Shown here: positions 51,061 through 62,223 of the stretch, piece by piece | How positions within the stretch are numbered: the first letter of the stretch is position 1 | Layout: the number at the start of each line of letters is the position of its first letter | Source: Tetragonia tetragonoides | Lineage: Eukaryota; Streptophyta; Magnoliopsida; Caryophyllales; Aizoaceae | Length of the DNA: 64,000 nucleotides | Direction: 5' to 3' | Assembly: GCA_038025085.1 (NCBI GenBank) | Contig: CM076154.1 | Span: forward strand, 24,480,501 to 24,544,500 | Position numbers and translations under genes: made by a program | Notes under the pieces: model-generated | Databases searched by the model: none | Seen by the model: only the letters and a program-made list of their open reading frames with translations | What the model was told of the DNA's origin: nothing

Positions 51061-53172
51061 ATTCCTTTGTTTGCATTCATTTGAGTGTGAAACTACACCT
51101 AGGATGTTTACAAGTACAAACAAGCTTCAACTCAAGCTTTTGAATGCATTTACGCGTTTTAAAAGCTCATACGAATAGGGTGAAAGAGATTTGAGTTCTT
51201 TGTGTTGTATATTAAGAGAAAGCATCCAAACACTTTGTTTGCATTCATTTGCGTGTGAAACTACACCTTGGATGTTTACAAGTACAAACAAGCTTGAACT
51301 CAAGCTTTTGAATGCAAGCTTTTGAATGCATTTTCGCGTTTGGGTGCATAACGAATGCAAACAAAGCATTTGGGTGACCTTGACCATAATGTCACCAAAG
51401 TAAGCATGTTTGTACAATTTTACGCGTTTACGCGTACAAACAAGCTTCAACTCAAGCTTTTGAATGCATTTACGCGTTTTAACAGCTCTTACGACTAGGG
51501 TGATAGAGATTGAGTTCTTTTGTGTTGTTCATTAAAAGAAAACACCCAAATGTTTTGTTTGCATTCATTTGAGTGTGAAACTACACCTAGGATGTTTAAA
51601 TGTACAAACATGCTTCAACTCAAGCTTTTGAAAATGCATTTACGCGTTTTAAAAGCATCCAAATACATGAGTTCACGCATTTACGAGTAGGGTGAAAGAG
51701 ATTTGAGTTCTTTTGTGTTGTACATTAAGAGAAAGCATCCAAATACTTTGTTCGGATACATTTGAGTGTGAAACTGCACCTAGTATGTTTACAAGTACAA
51801 ACAAGCTTCAACTCAAGCTTTTGAATGTATTTACACGTTTTAACAACTCTTACGATTAGGGTGAAAGAGATTGAGGTCTTTTGTGTTGTATATTAGGAGA
51901 AAGCACCCAAATGCTTTTTTTGCATTCATTTGAGTGAGAAACTACACCAAGGATGTTTACAAGTACAAACAAGCTTTAACTCCACCTTTTGAATTCATTT
52001 ACGCGTTTTAACAGCTCTTACATCTAGGGTGAAAGAGATTGAGTTCTTTTGTGTTGTATATTAAAAGAAAGCACCCAAAGCTTTGTTTGCATTCATTTGA
52101 GTGAGAAACTACACCAAGGATGTTTACAAGCACAAACAAGCTTTAACTCCACCTTTTGAATGCATTTACGCATTTTAACAGCTCTTACAACTAGGGTGAA
52201 ACAGATTGGGTTCTTTTGTGTTGTATATTAAGAGAAATGACACAAATGCTTTGTTTGCATTCATTTGAGTGAGAAACTACACCAAGGATGTTTACAAGTA
52301 CAAACAAGCTTCAACTCAAGCTTTTGAATGCATTTACGCGTTTTAAAAGCTCATATGACTAGGGTGAAAAAGATAGAGTTTTTTTGTGTTGTATTTTAAG
52401 AGAAAGCAACCAAAAGCTTTTTTGCATTCATTTCAGTGAGAAACTACACCAAGAATCTTTACAAGTACAAACAAGCTTCAACTCAAGCTTTTGAATACAT
52501 TTACGCCTTTAAAAAGCTCATATGACTAGGGTGAAAAAGATTGAATTCTTTTGTGTTGTATTATAAGAGAAAGCAACCAAAAGCTTTGTTTGCATTCATT
52601 TGTGGGAGAAACTACACCAAGGATGTTTAAAAGTACAAAAAAGCTTTAGCTCCACCTTTTGAATGCATTTACGCGTTTTAACAGCTCTTACAACTAGGGT
52701 GAAAGAGATTGAGTTCTTTTGTGTTGTATTTTCAGAGAAAGCACCCAAATGCTTTGTTTGCATTCACTGGAGTGAGAAACTAAACCAAGGATGTTTACAA
52801 GTACAAACAAGCTTCAACTCAAGCTTTTGAATGTATTTACCCGTTTTAAAAGCCCATATGACTAGGGTGAAAGAGATTGAGGTCTTTTGTGTTGTATATT
52901 AAGAGAAAGCACACAAATGGGTGTTTTGCATTCATTTGAGTGAGAAACTACACCAAGGATGTTTACAAGTACAAACAAGCTTTAACTTCACCTTTTGAAT
53001 GCATTTACGCGTTTTTACAGCTCTTACATCTAGGGTGAAAGAGATTGAGGTCTTTTGTGTTGTATATTAAGAGAAATCACACAAATGCGTTGTTTGTATT
53101 CATTTGAGTGAGAAACTACACCAAGAATGTTTACAAGTACAAACAAGCTTCAACTCAAGCTTTTGAATGTAT
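51061..53172 (-). repeat. 168-bp satellite array, block R3
   Basis: R orientation resumes at ATTCCTTTGTTTGCATTC. Most of 51061-53125 parallels 7031-8590, including the rare monomer TACTTTGTTCGGATACATTTG (7201 and about 51742). About 540 bp here has no counterpart in the other copy. Within that extra piece 51300-51440 is scrambled, with a non-satellite stretch GACCTTGACCATAATGTCAC and fused fragments of both orientations. Confidence 0.9.
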
Positions 53173-53520
53173 TTTCTCAATCTCTTTCACCCTAGTCATC
53201 TGAGCTTTTAAAACGCGTAAATTCATTGAAAATTTTGAGTTGAAGCTTGTTTGTACTTGTAAACATCCTTGGTGTAGTTTCTCACTCCAATGAATGCAAA
53301 CAAAGCTTTTGGGTGCTTTCTCTGAAAATACAACAGAAAAGAACTCAATCTCTTTCAACCTAGTCGTAAGAGCTGTTAAAACGCGTAAATGCATTCAAAA
53401 GGTGGAGTTAAAGCTTGTTTGTGCTTGTAAACATCGTTGGTGTAGTTTCTCACTCAAATGAATGCAAACAAAGCATTTGGGTGCTTTCTCTTAATATACA
53501 ACACAAAAGACCTCAATCTT
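53173..53520 (+). repeat. F-oriented satellite island in R array
   Basis: About two monomers in F orientation start at CTCAATCTCTTTCACCC and end at GACCTCAATCTT, where R resumes. Both junctions cut monomers at unrelated points. Confidence 0.85.
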
Positions 53521-55250
53521 CATTTGAGTGCTTTTTATGCATTCATTTGAGTGAGAAACAACACCAAGGATGTTTACAAGTACAAACAAGCTTCAACTGA
53601 AGCTTTTTATTGCATTCAAGCATTTTAACAGCTCATATGACTAGGGTGAAAGAGATTGAGTTCTTTTGTGTTGTATATTAAGAGAAATCACCCAAATGGT
53701 TTGTTTGCATTCATTTGAGTGACAAACTACACCAAGGATATTTACAAGTACAAACAAGTTTCAACTCAAGCTTTTGAAATGCATTTACGCGTTTTAACAG
53801 CTCTTACGACTAGGCGAAAAGAGATTGAGTTCTTTTGTGTTGTATATTAAGAAAAAGCTCGCAAATGCTTTGTTTACATTCATTTGAGTGTGAAACTACC
53901 CCAAGGATGTTTACAACTACAAACAAGCTTGAACTCAAGCCTTTGAATGCATTTAAACGTTTTAAATGCTCATACGACAAGGGTGAAAGAGATTGAGTTC
54001 TTTTGTGTTGTATATTAAGAGAACGCACCCAAATGCTTTGTTTGCATTCATTTGAGTGAGAAACTTAACCAAGGATGTTTACAAGTACAAACAAGCTTCA
54101 ATTCAACCTTTTGAATGCATTTACGCGTTTTAAAACCTCATACAACTAGGGTGAAAGAGATTGAGTCCTTTTGTGTTGTATATTAAGAGAAATCACAAAA
54201 ATGCTTTGTTTGCATTCATTTTAGTGACAAACTACACCAAGGATGTGTTACAAGTACAAACAAGCTTCAACTCAAGCTATTGAATGCATTTACGCGTTTT
54301 AGAAGCGAAAAGAGATTGAGTTCTTTTGTGTTGTATATTAAGAAAAAGATCGCAAATGCTTTGTTTGCATTCATTTGAGTGAGAAACTTAACCAAGGATG
54401 TTTACAAGTACAAACAAGTTTCAATTCAAGCTTTTGAATGCATTTACACGTTTTAAAACCTCATACAACTAGGGTGAAAGAGATTGAGTTCTTTTGTGTT
54501 GTATATTAAGAGAAAGCACCCAAATGGTTTGTTTGCATTCATTTCAGTGAGGAACTACACCAAGGATGTTTACAAGTACAAACAAGTTTCAACTCAAGCT
54601 TTTGAATGCATTTAAGCGTTTTAAAAGCTCATACGACAAGGGTGAAAGAGATTGAGGTCTTTTGTGTTGTATATTAAGAGAAAGCACCCAAATGAATTCA
54701 AAATTTTGGGTTGAAGCTTGTTTGTACTTGTAAACACATACTTGTTCAAATCATTTAATACACAAAGGACCTCAATCTCTTTCACACAAATGCAAACAAA
54801 CCTAGTCGTGTTTTAACACCCTAGTCATTTGAGTGAGAAACTACACCAAGGATGTTTACAAGTACAAACAAGCTTCAACTGAAGCTTTTTATTGCATTTA
54901 AGCATTTTAACAGCTCTTACGACTAGGGTGAAAGAGATTGAGTTCTTTTGTTTTGTATATTAAGAGAAAGCACAAAAATGCTTTGTTTGCATTCATTTGA
55001 GTGAGAAACTACACCAAGAATGTTTACAAGTACAAACAAGCTTCAACTCAAGCTTTTGAATGCATTTACGCGTTTTAAAAGCTCATATGACTAGGGTGAA
55101 AAAGATTGAGTTCTTTTGTGTTGTATATTAAGAGAAAGCAACCAAAAGCTTTGTTTGCATTCATTTCAGTGAGAAACTACACCAAGAATGTGTACAAGTA
55201 CAAACAAGCTTCAACTCAAGCTTTTGAATGAATTTACGCATTTACGCGTT
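53521..55250 (-). repeat. 168-bp satellite array, block R4, eroding rightward
   Basis: R monomers become irregular: 54301-54304 fuses two monomers (TTTTAGAAGCGAAAAGAG), and 54690-54835 is a jumble of short F and R pieces (TTCAAAATTTTGGG, CACATACTTGTTC, CCTAGTCGTGTTTTAACACCC). Confidence 0.85.
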
Positions 55251-55510
55251 TTAACAGCTAGTTGTATGCATTCAAAAGTATCAGTTTATAAGTTAATAAT
55301 TGCGTACAAAAGACATTGGTGTAGTTACACTCAAATGCAAACTCTCTAAGGTGAGATTGAGTTTCCAAGGCCACATTGGTGTAGTTTTATCACATTGGGC
55401 TAGTTTATTTTTTCTACGAGTAGGGTGAAACTACACCAAGGGTGTTTATAAGTGCAAACAAAACATTTGGATCGCAAGTATTTAGTGTTGTATATTTGGA
55501 TGCATTTACC
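55250..55510. repeat. Degenerate satellite fragments
   Basis: Scattered satellite words (GTATGCATTCAAAAG, TTGGTGTAG twice, GAGTAGGGTGAAACTACACC) sit in sequence that no longer aligns to a monomer. No gene is seen. Confidence 0.6.
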
Positions 55511-55807
55511 CCCATGTATATCCGAAATCAAATGATATTTGGCTTTCCGAGGTCGTTTACTTCTTCTAAGTTCAACAACCTCACCATCATCATTGTCATC
55601 TTGAGGTTGGTTTGACATAACCTCCAATTCGGTCTTTTGGCTTAGGGATAGACGTGAATCGATTCTCATTAAATAAAGTATGCCTTAATTCAATAATTAT
55701 ACTGACCGCAATTAAATTATTTGGTTCAATTACCTATAGGCCTTGCTATGTGTAGCATAGCCTACAAACATACATTCAACTCCCCTTTCTCCTAATTTCT
55801 TTCTCAA
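55510..55807 (-). pseudogene. Ty1/copia pol scrap (integrase-RT linker region)
   Basis: On the minus strand from about 55807 the translation reads LGERGVECMFVGYATHSKAYR, the conserved stretch at the C-terminal side of Ty1/copia integrase. After an interval with in-frame stops it continues from 55669 as MRIDSRLSLSQ...VVELRRSKRPRKAKYH, the typical linker before reverse transcriptase. The piece is about 300 bp, lacks catalytic domains and ends abruptly in satellite at both sides, so it is a non-functional fragment trapped in the array. Its right junction joins AACGG to GTGGAGTTAAAGC of a monomer. Confidence 0.78.
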
Positions 55808-57075
55808 ACGGTGGAGTTAAAGCTTGTTTGTAGTTGTAAACATCCTTGGTGTAGTTTCTCACTCAAATGAATGCAAACAAAGTATTTGGGTGCTTTCTCT
55901 TAATATACAACACAAAAGACCTCAATCTCTTTCACCCTAATCGTAAGAGCTGTTAAAACGCGTAAATACATTCAAAAGCTTGAGTTGAAGCTTGTCTGTA
56001 CTTGTAAACATCCTTGGTTAAGTTTTGTCACTCAAATGAATGCAAACAAAGCATTTGGGTCATTTCTCTTAATATACAACACAAAAGAACTCAATCTCTT
56101 TCACCCTAGTTGTAAGAGCTGTTAAAATGCGTAAATGCATTCAAAACGCGTAAATGCATTCAAAACCTTAAGCTGAAGCTTGTTTGTACTTGTAAACATC
56201 CTTGGTGTAGTTTCTCACTCAAATGAATGCAAACAAAGCATTTGGGTGCTTTCTCTTAATTTTCAACACAAAAGAACTCAATCTCTTTCACCCTAGTCGT
56301 ATGCGCTTTTAAAACGCGTAAATGCGTTCAAAAGCTTGAGTTGAAGCTTGTTTGTACTTGTAAACATCCTTGGTGTAGTTTCTCACTCAAATGAATGCAA
56401 ATAAAGCATTTGGGTGCTTTCTCTTAATATACAACAGAAAAGACCTCAATCTCTTTCACCCTAGATGTAAGAGCTGTTAAAACGCGTAAATGCATTCAAA
56501 AGGTGGAGTTAAAGCTTGTTTGTACTTGTAAACATCCTTGGTGTAGTTTCTCACTCAAATTAATGCAAACAAAGCATTTGGGTGCTTTCTCTTAATATAC
56601 AACACAAAAGACCTCAATCTCTTTCACCCTAGTTGTAAGAGCTGTTAAAATTCGTAAATGCATTCAAAAGGTTGACTTAAAGCTTGTTTGTACTTGTAAA
56701 CATCCTTGGTGTGCTTTCTCACTCAAATGAATGCAAAGAAAACATTTGGGTGCGTTCTCTTAATATACAACACAAAAGAACTCAATCTCTTTCACCCTTG
56801 TCGTATGAGCTTTTAAAACGCTTAAATGCATTCAAAAGCTTGAGTTCGAGCTTGTTTGTAGTTGTAAATATCCTTGGGGTAGTTTCACACTCAAATGAAT
56901 GCAAAGAAAGCATTTGGGTGCTTTCTCTGAAAATACAACACAAAAGAACTCAATCTCTTTCATCCTACTCGTAAGAGCTGTTAAAACGCGTAAATACATT
57001 CAAAAGCTTGAGTTGAAGCTTGTTTGTACTTTTAAACATCCTTGGTGTAGTTTCTCACTCCAATGAATGCAAGCG
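55808..57075 (+). repeat. 168-bp satellite array, block F4
   Basis: About 7.5 monomers in F orientation, entered mid-monomer from the copia scrap. One partial duplication is visible at about 56135-56165, where GCGTAAATGCATTCAAAA is repeated in tandem. It flips to R at AAGCGAAGCTTTAACTCC. Confidence 0.9.
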
Positions 57076-60043
57076 AAGCTTTAACTCCACCTTTTGAATG
57101 CATTTACGCGTTTTAACAGATCTTACATCTAGGGTGAAAGAGATTGAGTTCTTTTGTGTTGTATTTTCAGAGAAAGCACCCAAAAGCTTTTTTTGCATTC
57201 AAAAGGTGGAGTTAAAGCTTGATAACGAGTACAAATGCTTTGTTCGCATTCATTTCAGTGAGAAACTTAACCAAGGATGTTTACAAGTACAAAAAAACTT
57301 CAACTCAAGCTTTTGAATGTATTTACGCGTCTTAACAGCTCTTACGAGTAGGGTGAAAGAGATTGAGTTCTTTTGTGTTGTATTTTCAGAGAAAGCACCC
57401 AAATGCTTTCTTTGCATTCATTTGAGTGTAAAACTACCCCAAGGATGTTTACAACTACAAACAAGCTTGAACTCAAGCTTTTGAATGCATTTAAGCGTTT
57501 TAAAAGCTCATACGACAAGGGTGAAAGAGATTGAGTTCTTTTGTGTTGTATATTAAGAGAACGCACGCAAATGTTTTCTTTGCATTCATTTGAGTGAGAA
57601 ACCACACCAAGAATGTTTACAAGTACAAACAAGCTTTAACTCAACCTTTTGAATGGATTTACGCATTTTAACAGCCCTTACAACTAGGGTGAAAGAGATT
57701 GAGGTCTTTTGTGTTGTATATTAAGAGAAAGCACCCAAATGCTTTCTTTGCATTGAGTGAGAAACTACACCAAGGATGTTTACAAGTACAAACAAGCTTT
57801 AACTCCACCTTTTGAATGCATTTACGCGTTTTAACAGCTCTTACATCTAGGGTGAAAGAGATTAAGGTCTTTCGGTTGTATAGTAAGAGAAAGCACCCAA
57901 ATGCTTTATTTGCATTCATTTGAGTGAGAAACTACACCAATGATGTTTACAAGTACAAACAAGCTTCAACTCAAGCTTTTGAATGCATTTACCCGTTTTA
58001 AAAGCGCATACGACTAGGGTGAAAGAGATTGAGTTCTCTTGTGTTGAAAATTAAGAGAAAGCACCCAAATGCTTTGTTTGCATTCATTTGAGTGAGAAAC
58101 TACACCAAGGATGTTTACAAGTACAAACAAGCTTCAGCTTAAGCTTTTGAATGCATTTACGCGTTTTGAATGCATTTACGCATTTTAACAGGTCTTACAA
58201 CTAGGGTGAAAGAGATTGAGTTCTTTTGTGTGGTATATTAAGAGAAAGCACCAACAGGCTTTTGGCATTCAAAAGGTGGAGTTAAAGCTTGATTACGAGT
58301 ACAAATGCTTTGTCTGCATTCATTTAAGTGAGAAACTTAACCAAGGATGTTTACAAGTACAAACAAGCTTCAACTCAAGCTTTTGAATGTATTTACGCGT
58401 TTTAACAGCTCTTACGAGTAGGGTGAAAGAGATTGAGTTCTTTTGTGTTGTATTTTCAGAGAAAGCAATGCTTTCTTTGCATTCATTTGAGTGTGAAACT
58501 ACCCCAAGGATTTTTACAACTACAAACAAGCTTGAACTCCAGCTTTTGAATGCATTTAAGCGTTTTAAAAGCTCATACGACAAACGTGAAAGAGATTGAG
58601 TTCTTTTGTGTTGTATATTAAGAGAAGGCACCCAACTGTTTTCTTTGCATTCAATTGAGTGAGAAACCACACCAAGGATGTTTACAAGTACCAACAAGCT
58701 TCAACTTAAGCTTTTGAATGCATATACGCGTTTTAAAACCTCATACGACTAGGGTGAAAGAGATTGAGTTCTTTTGTGTTGTATTTTAAGAGAAAGCACC
58801 CAAATGCTTTGTTTGCATTCATTTAAGGGAGAAACTACACCAAGGATGTTTACAAGTACAAACAAGCTTCAACTCAAGCTTTTGAAACCATTTACGCGTT
58901 TTAAAACCTGATAGGACGAGGGTGAAAGAGATTGAGGTCTTTTGTGTTGTATATTAAGAGAAAGCACCGAAATATTTTGTTTGCATTCATTTGAGTGAGA
59001 AACTACACCAAGGATGTTTAAAAGTACAAACAAGCTTCAACTCAAGCTTTTGAATGCATTTACGCATTTTAACAGCTCTTACAACTAGGGTGAAAGAGAT
59101 TGAGTTCTTTTGTGTTGTATATTAAGAGAAATCATCCAAATGGTTTGTTTGCATTCATTTGAGTGAGAAACTACACCAAGGATGTTTACAACTACAAACA
59201 AGCTTGAACTCAAGCTTTTGAATGCATTTGAGCGTTTTAAAACCTCATACGACTAGGGTGAAAGAGATTGAGGTATTTTGTGTTGTATATTAAGAGAAAG
59301 CACCCAAATGCTTTGTTTGCATTCATTTGAGTGAGAAACTACACCAAGGATGTTTACAAGTACAAACAAGCTTTAACTCAACCTTTTGAATGCATTTACG
59401 AATTTTAACAGCTCTTACAACTAGGGTGAAAGAGATTGAGGTCTTTTGTGTTGTATATTTAGAGAAAGCACCCAAATCTTTTATTTGCGTTAATTTGAGT
59501 GAGAAATTACACCAAGGATGTTTACAAGTACAAACAAGCTTTAACTCCACCTTTTGAATGCATTTACGCGTTTTAACAGCTCTTACATCTAGGGTGAAAG
59601 AGATTGAGTTCTTTTGTGTTGTATTAAGAGAAAGCACCGAACTGCTTTGTTTGCATTCATTTGAGGAAAAACTACACCAAGGATGTTTACAAGTACAAAC
59701 AAGCTTTAACTCCACCTTTTGAATGGATTTACGCGTTTTAACAGCTCTTACATCTAGGGTGAAAGAGATTCAGTTCTTTTGTGTTGTATATTAAGAGAAA
59801 GCACCCAACTGCTTTGTATGCATTCATTTAAGTGAGAAACTACACCAACGATGTTTACAAGCACAAACAAGCTTTAACTCCACCTTTTGAATGCATTTAC
59901 GCGTTTTAACAGCTCTTATGACTAGGTTGAAAGAGATTGAGTTCTTTTGTGTTGTATTTTCAGAGAAAGCACCCAAAAGCTTTGTTTGCATTCGTTGGAG
60001 TAAGAAACTACACCAAGGATGTTTACAAGTACAAACAAGCTGC
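57076..60043 (-). repeat. 168-bp satellite array, block R5
   Basis: About 17.5 R monomers. Two similar short F inserts occur at 57197-57225 and 58265-58293 (CATTCAAAAGGTGGAGTTAAAGC then GATAACGAG or GATTACGAG). The flanking monomers match too, pointing to a duplication of about 1.07 kb with later loss of bases. A doubled GCATTTACGC box lies near 58155-58180. Confidence 0.88.
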
Positions 60044-60450
60044 AACTCAAATGAATGCAAACAAAGCATTTTGAATGTATTTACGCGTTTTAAAACGCAT
60101 AATGCTTGTTTGTAATTGTAAACATCCTTGGTGTAGTTTCTCACTCAAATGAATGCAAACAAAGTATTTGGATGCATTCTCTTAATATACAACACAAAAG
60201 AACTCAATTCTCTTTCACCCTACTCGTATGAGCTTTTAAAACGCGTAAATGCATTCAAAAGCTACACCTAGAATGTTTTAAAATATCCAAATACTTTGTC
60301 TGCATTCATTTGAGTGTGAAACTACACCTAGAATGTTTTAAAGTACAAACAAGCTTCAACTCAAGCTTTTGAATGTATTCACAATAAAATGAATGTTTAA
60401 ATGTACAAAAGAACTCAATCTTGGTGTACTTTGTTTACATTAAAAACCTC
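60044..60450. repeat. Scrambled satellite, several orientation switches
   Basis: Pieces alternate: F at 60044-60070, R to about 60100, F at about 60105-60260, R at about 60262-60380, then very short fragments to 60450 (AATAAAATGAATGTTTAAATG, TTGGTGTACTTTGTTTAC). No other sequence type is recognisable. Confidence 0.75.
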
Positions 60451-60741
60451 TTACGACTAGGGTGAAAAAGATTGAGTTCTTTTGTGTTGTATATTAAGAG
60501 AAAGCACCCAGATGCTTTGTTTGCATTCATTTGAGTGAGAAACTACACCAAGGATGTTTACAAGTACAAACAAGCTTTAACTCCACCTTTTGAATGCATT
60601 TACGCGTTTTAAAAGCTCATATGACTAGGGTGAAAAAGATTGAGTTCTTTTGTGTTGTATATTAAGAGAAAGCACCCAAATGCTTTGTTTGCATTCATTT
60701 GAGTGAGAAACTACACCAAGGATGTTTACAAGCAAAAACAA
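60451..60741 (-). repeat. 168-bp satellite, short R block
   Basis: Just under two R monomers, ending at TTTACAAGCAAAAACA where F sequence (CGCATTTGTGTGATTTCTC) takes over. Confidence 0.85.
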
Positions 60742-61562
60742 CGCATTTGTGTGATTTCTCTTAATATACAACACAAAAGAACTCAATCTCTTTCACCCTA
60801 GTTGTAAGAGCTGTTAAAAAGCGAAAATGCATTCAAAAGGTTGAGTTAAAGCTTGTTTGTACTTGTAAACATCCTTGGTGTAGTTTCTCACTCAAATGAA
60901 TGCAAACAAAGCATTTGGGTGCTTTCTCTTAATATACAACACAAAAGAACTCAATCTCTTTCACCCTAGTCATATGAGCTTTTAAAACGCGTAAATGCAT
61001 TCAAAAGGTGGAGTTAAAGCTTGTTTGTACTTGTAAACATGCTTGGCGTAGTTTCTCTCTCAAATGAATGCAAACAAAGCATTTGGGTTCTTTCTCTTAA
61101 TATACAACACAAAAGACCTCAATCTCTTTCACCCTAATCGTAAGAGTTGTTAAAACGCATAAATACATTCAAAAGCTTGAGTTGAAGCTTGTTTGTACTT
61201 GTAAACATCCTTGGTTAAGTTTCTCACTCAAATGAATGCAAAGAAAGCATCTGGGTGCTTTCTCTTAATATACAACACAAAAGAACTCAATCTCTTTCAC
61301 CCTAGTCATATGAGCTTTTAAAACGCGTAAATGCTTTCAAAAGCTTGAGTTGAAGCTTGTTTGTACTTGTAAACATCCTTGGTATAGTTTCTCCCTCAAA
61401 TGAATGCAAACAAAGCATTTGGGTGCTTTCTCTTAATATACAACACAAAAGAACTCAATCTCTTTCACCCTAGTCATATGAGCTTTTAAAACGCGTTTTT
61501 TCGGAGAGTAGTTTCTCACTCAAATGAATGCAAACATAGCATTTACAAGTACTTCAACTCAA
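60742..61562 (+). repeat. 168-bp satellite array, block F5
   Basis: About five F monomers; the last is internally deleted at 61495-61505 (AACGCG joined to TTTTTTCGGAGAGTAG). It is interrupted by the CRM-type element; the last five bases, CTCAA (61558-61562), would be the target duplication if the far end lies beyond the window. Confidence 0.88.
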
Positions 61563-62223
61563 TGATGTGAAATAAGTAACAAAACGGAAATTAACCTTTG
61601 ATAGTATCACACAAAGGGATCTTGTTCAAGAATCACTCAAGAACAACTCACGAATCACTCGTAAGGGTTTCAACCTGAATCACTCAGTTTGAGGGGTAAA
61701 TACTCACGTATTCAATAATTAATCATCAAAGCACGAGTTTACAATAGCAAAGCTCTCCCCTATTTATAGACAAAGAAATCTAAAGCTATTCGGAATCCTA
61801 ATCCTAGTCCAAATTGGAAACTAACTACAAAACTGACTACAATTGTAAAACGGACTAACTAACATCTTTCCTAATACCTAATGGACTTCTAATACTAATA
61901 ACAATCAGATTATTACTCTCCTAAACATATTCTAACTAATAAAGGGAATACTAAACGAAATCGAACTGAACAACTGATTACCTAGCGCCCAAGGCTCAAA
62001 ACCGCTGGAACAGTTTCCTTGGCGCCAAAGGCTTCTTCTTTTCAGCTTCTAGTCATCTTCTTGCCACTCTAACATAGTTACCTCACACTTTACCTCACGT
62101 GGCATTATACTCTTGGCAATGAGCAGCTCAAGATCAAGCATTAACGTTTCAAGAACTGGGTTCTTGGACGTTCTTGATTCGTCGTCTTCTTGCTTGTCCT
62201 TTAACGTACTTGCTCCTGCATCA
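61563..62223 (-). repeat. 3' LTR of the CRM-type element, 661 bp
   Basis: On the minus strand it begins TGATGCAGGAGC at 62223 and ends TTTCACATCA at 61563. TATA box at 61761-61768. From the LTR end to about 62005 it matches the LTRs of the 3.1-kb element closely; beyond that its U3 is different and codes for the end of pol. Confidence 0.9.
61761..61768 (-). promoter_or_regulatory. TATA box of the CRM-type LTR
   Basis: TATAAATA followed by GGGGAG when read on the minus strand. Confidence 0.68.

Noticed and set aside
1..61562. CRISPR-like regular repeats
   Set aside because: The whole 168-bp unit is conserved with no unique spacers; this is eukaryotic satellite DNA.
1..61562. CENP-B box in the monomer
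   Set aside because: I looked for the TTCG....A..CGGGA pattern and found no convincing match in the common monomer subtypes.
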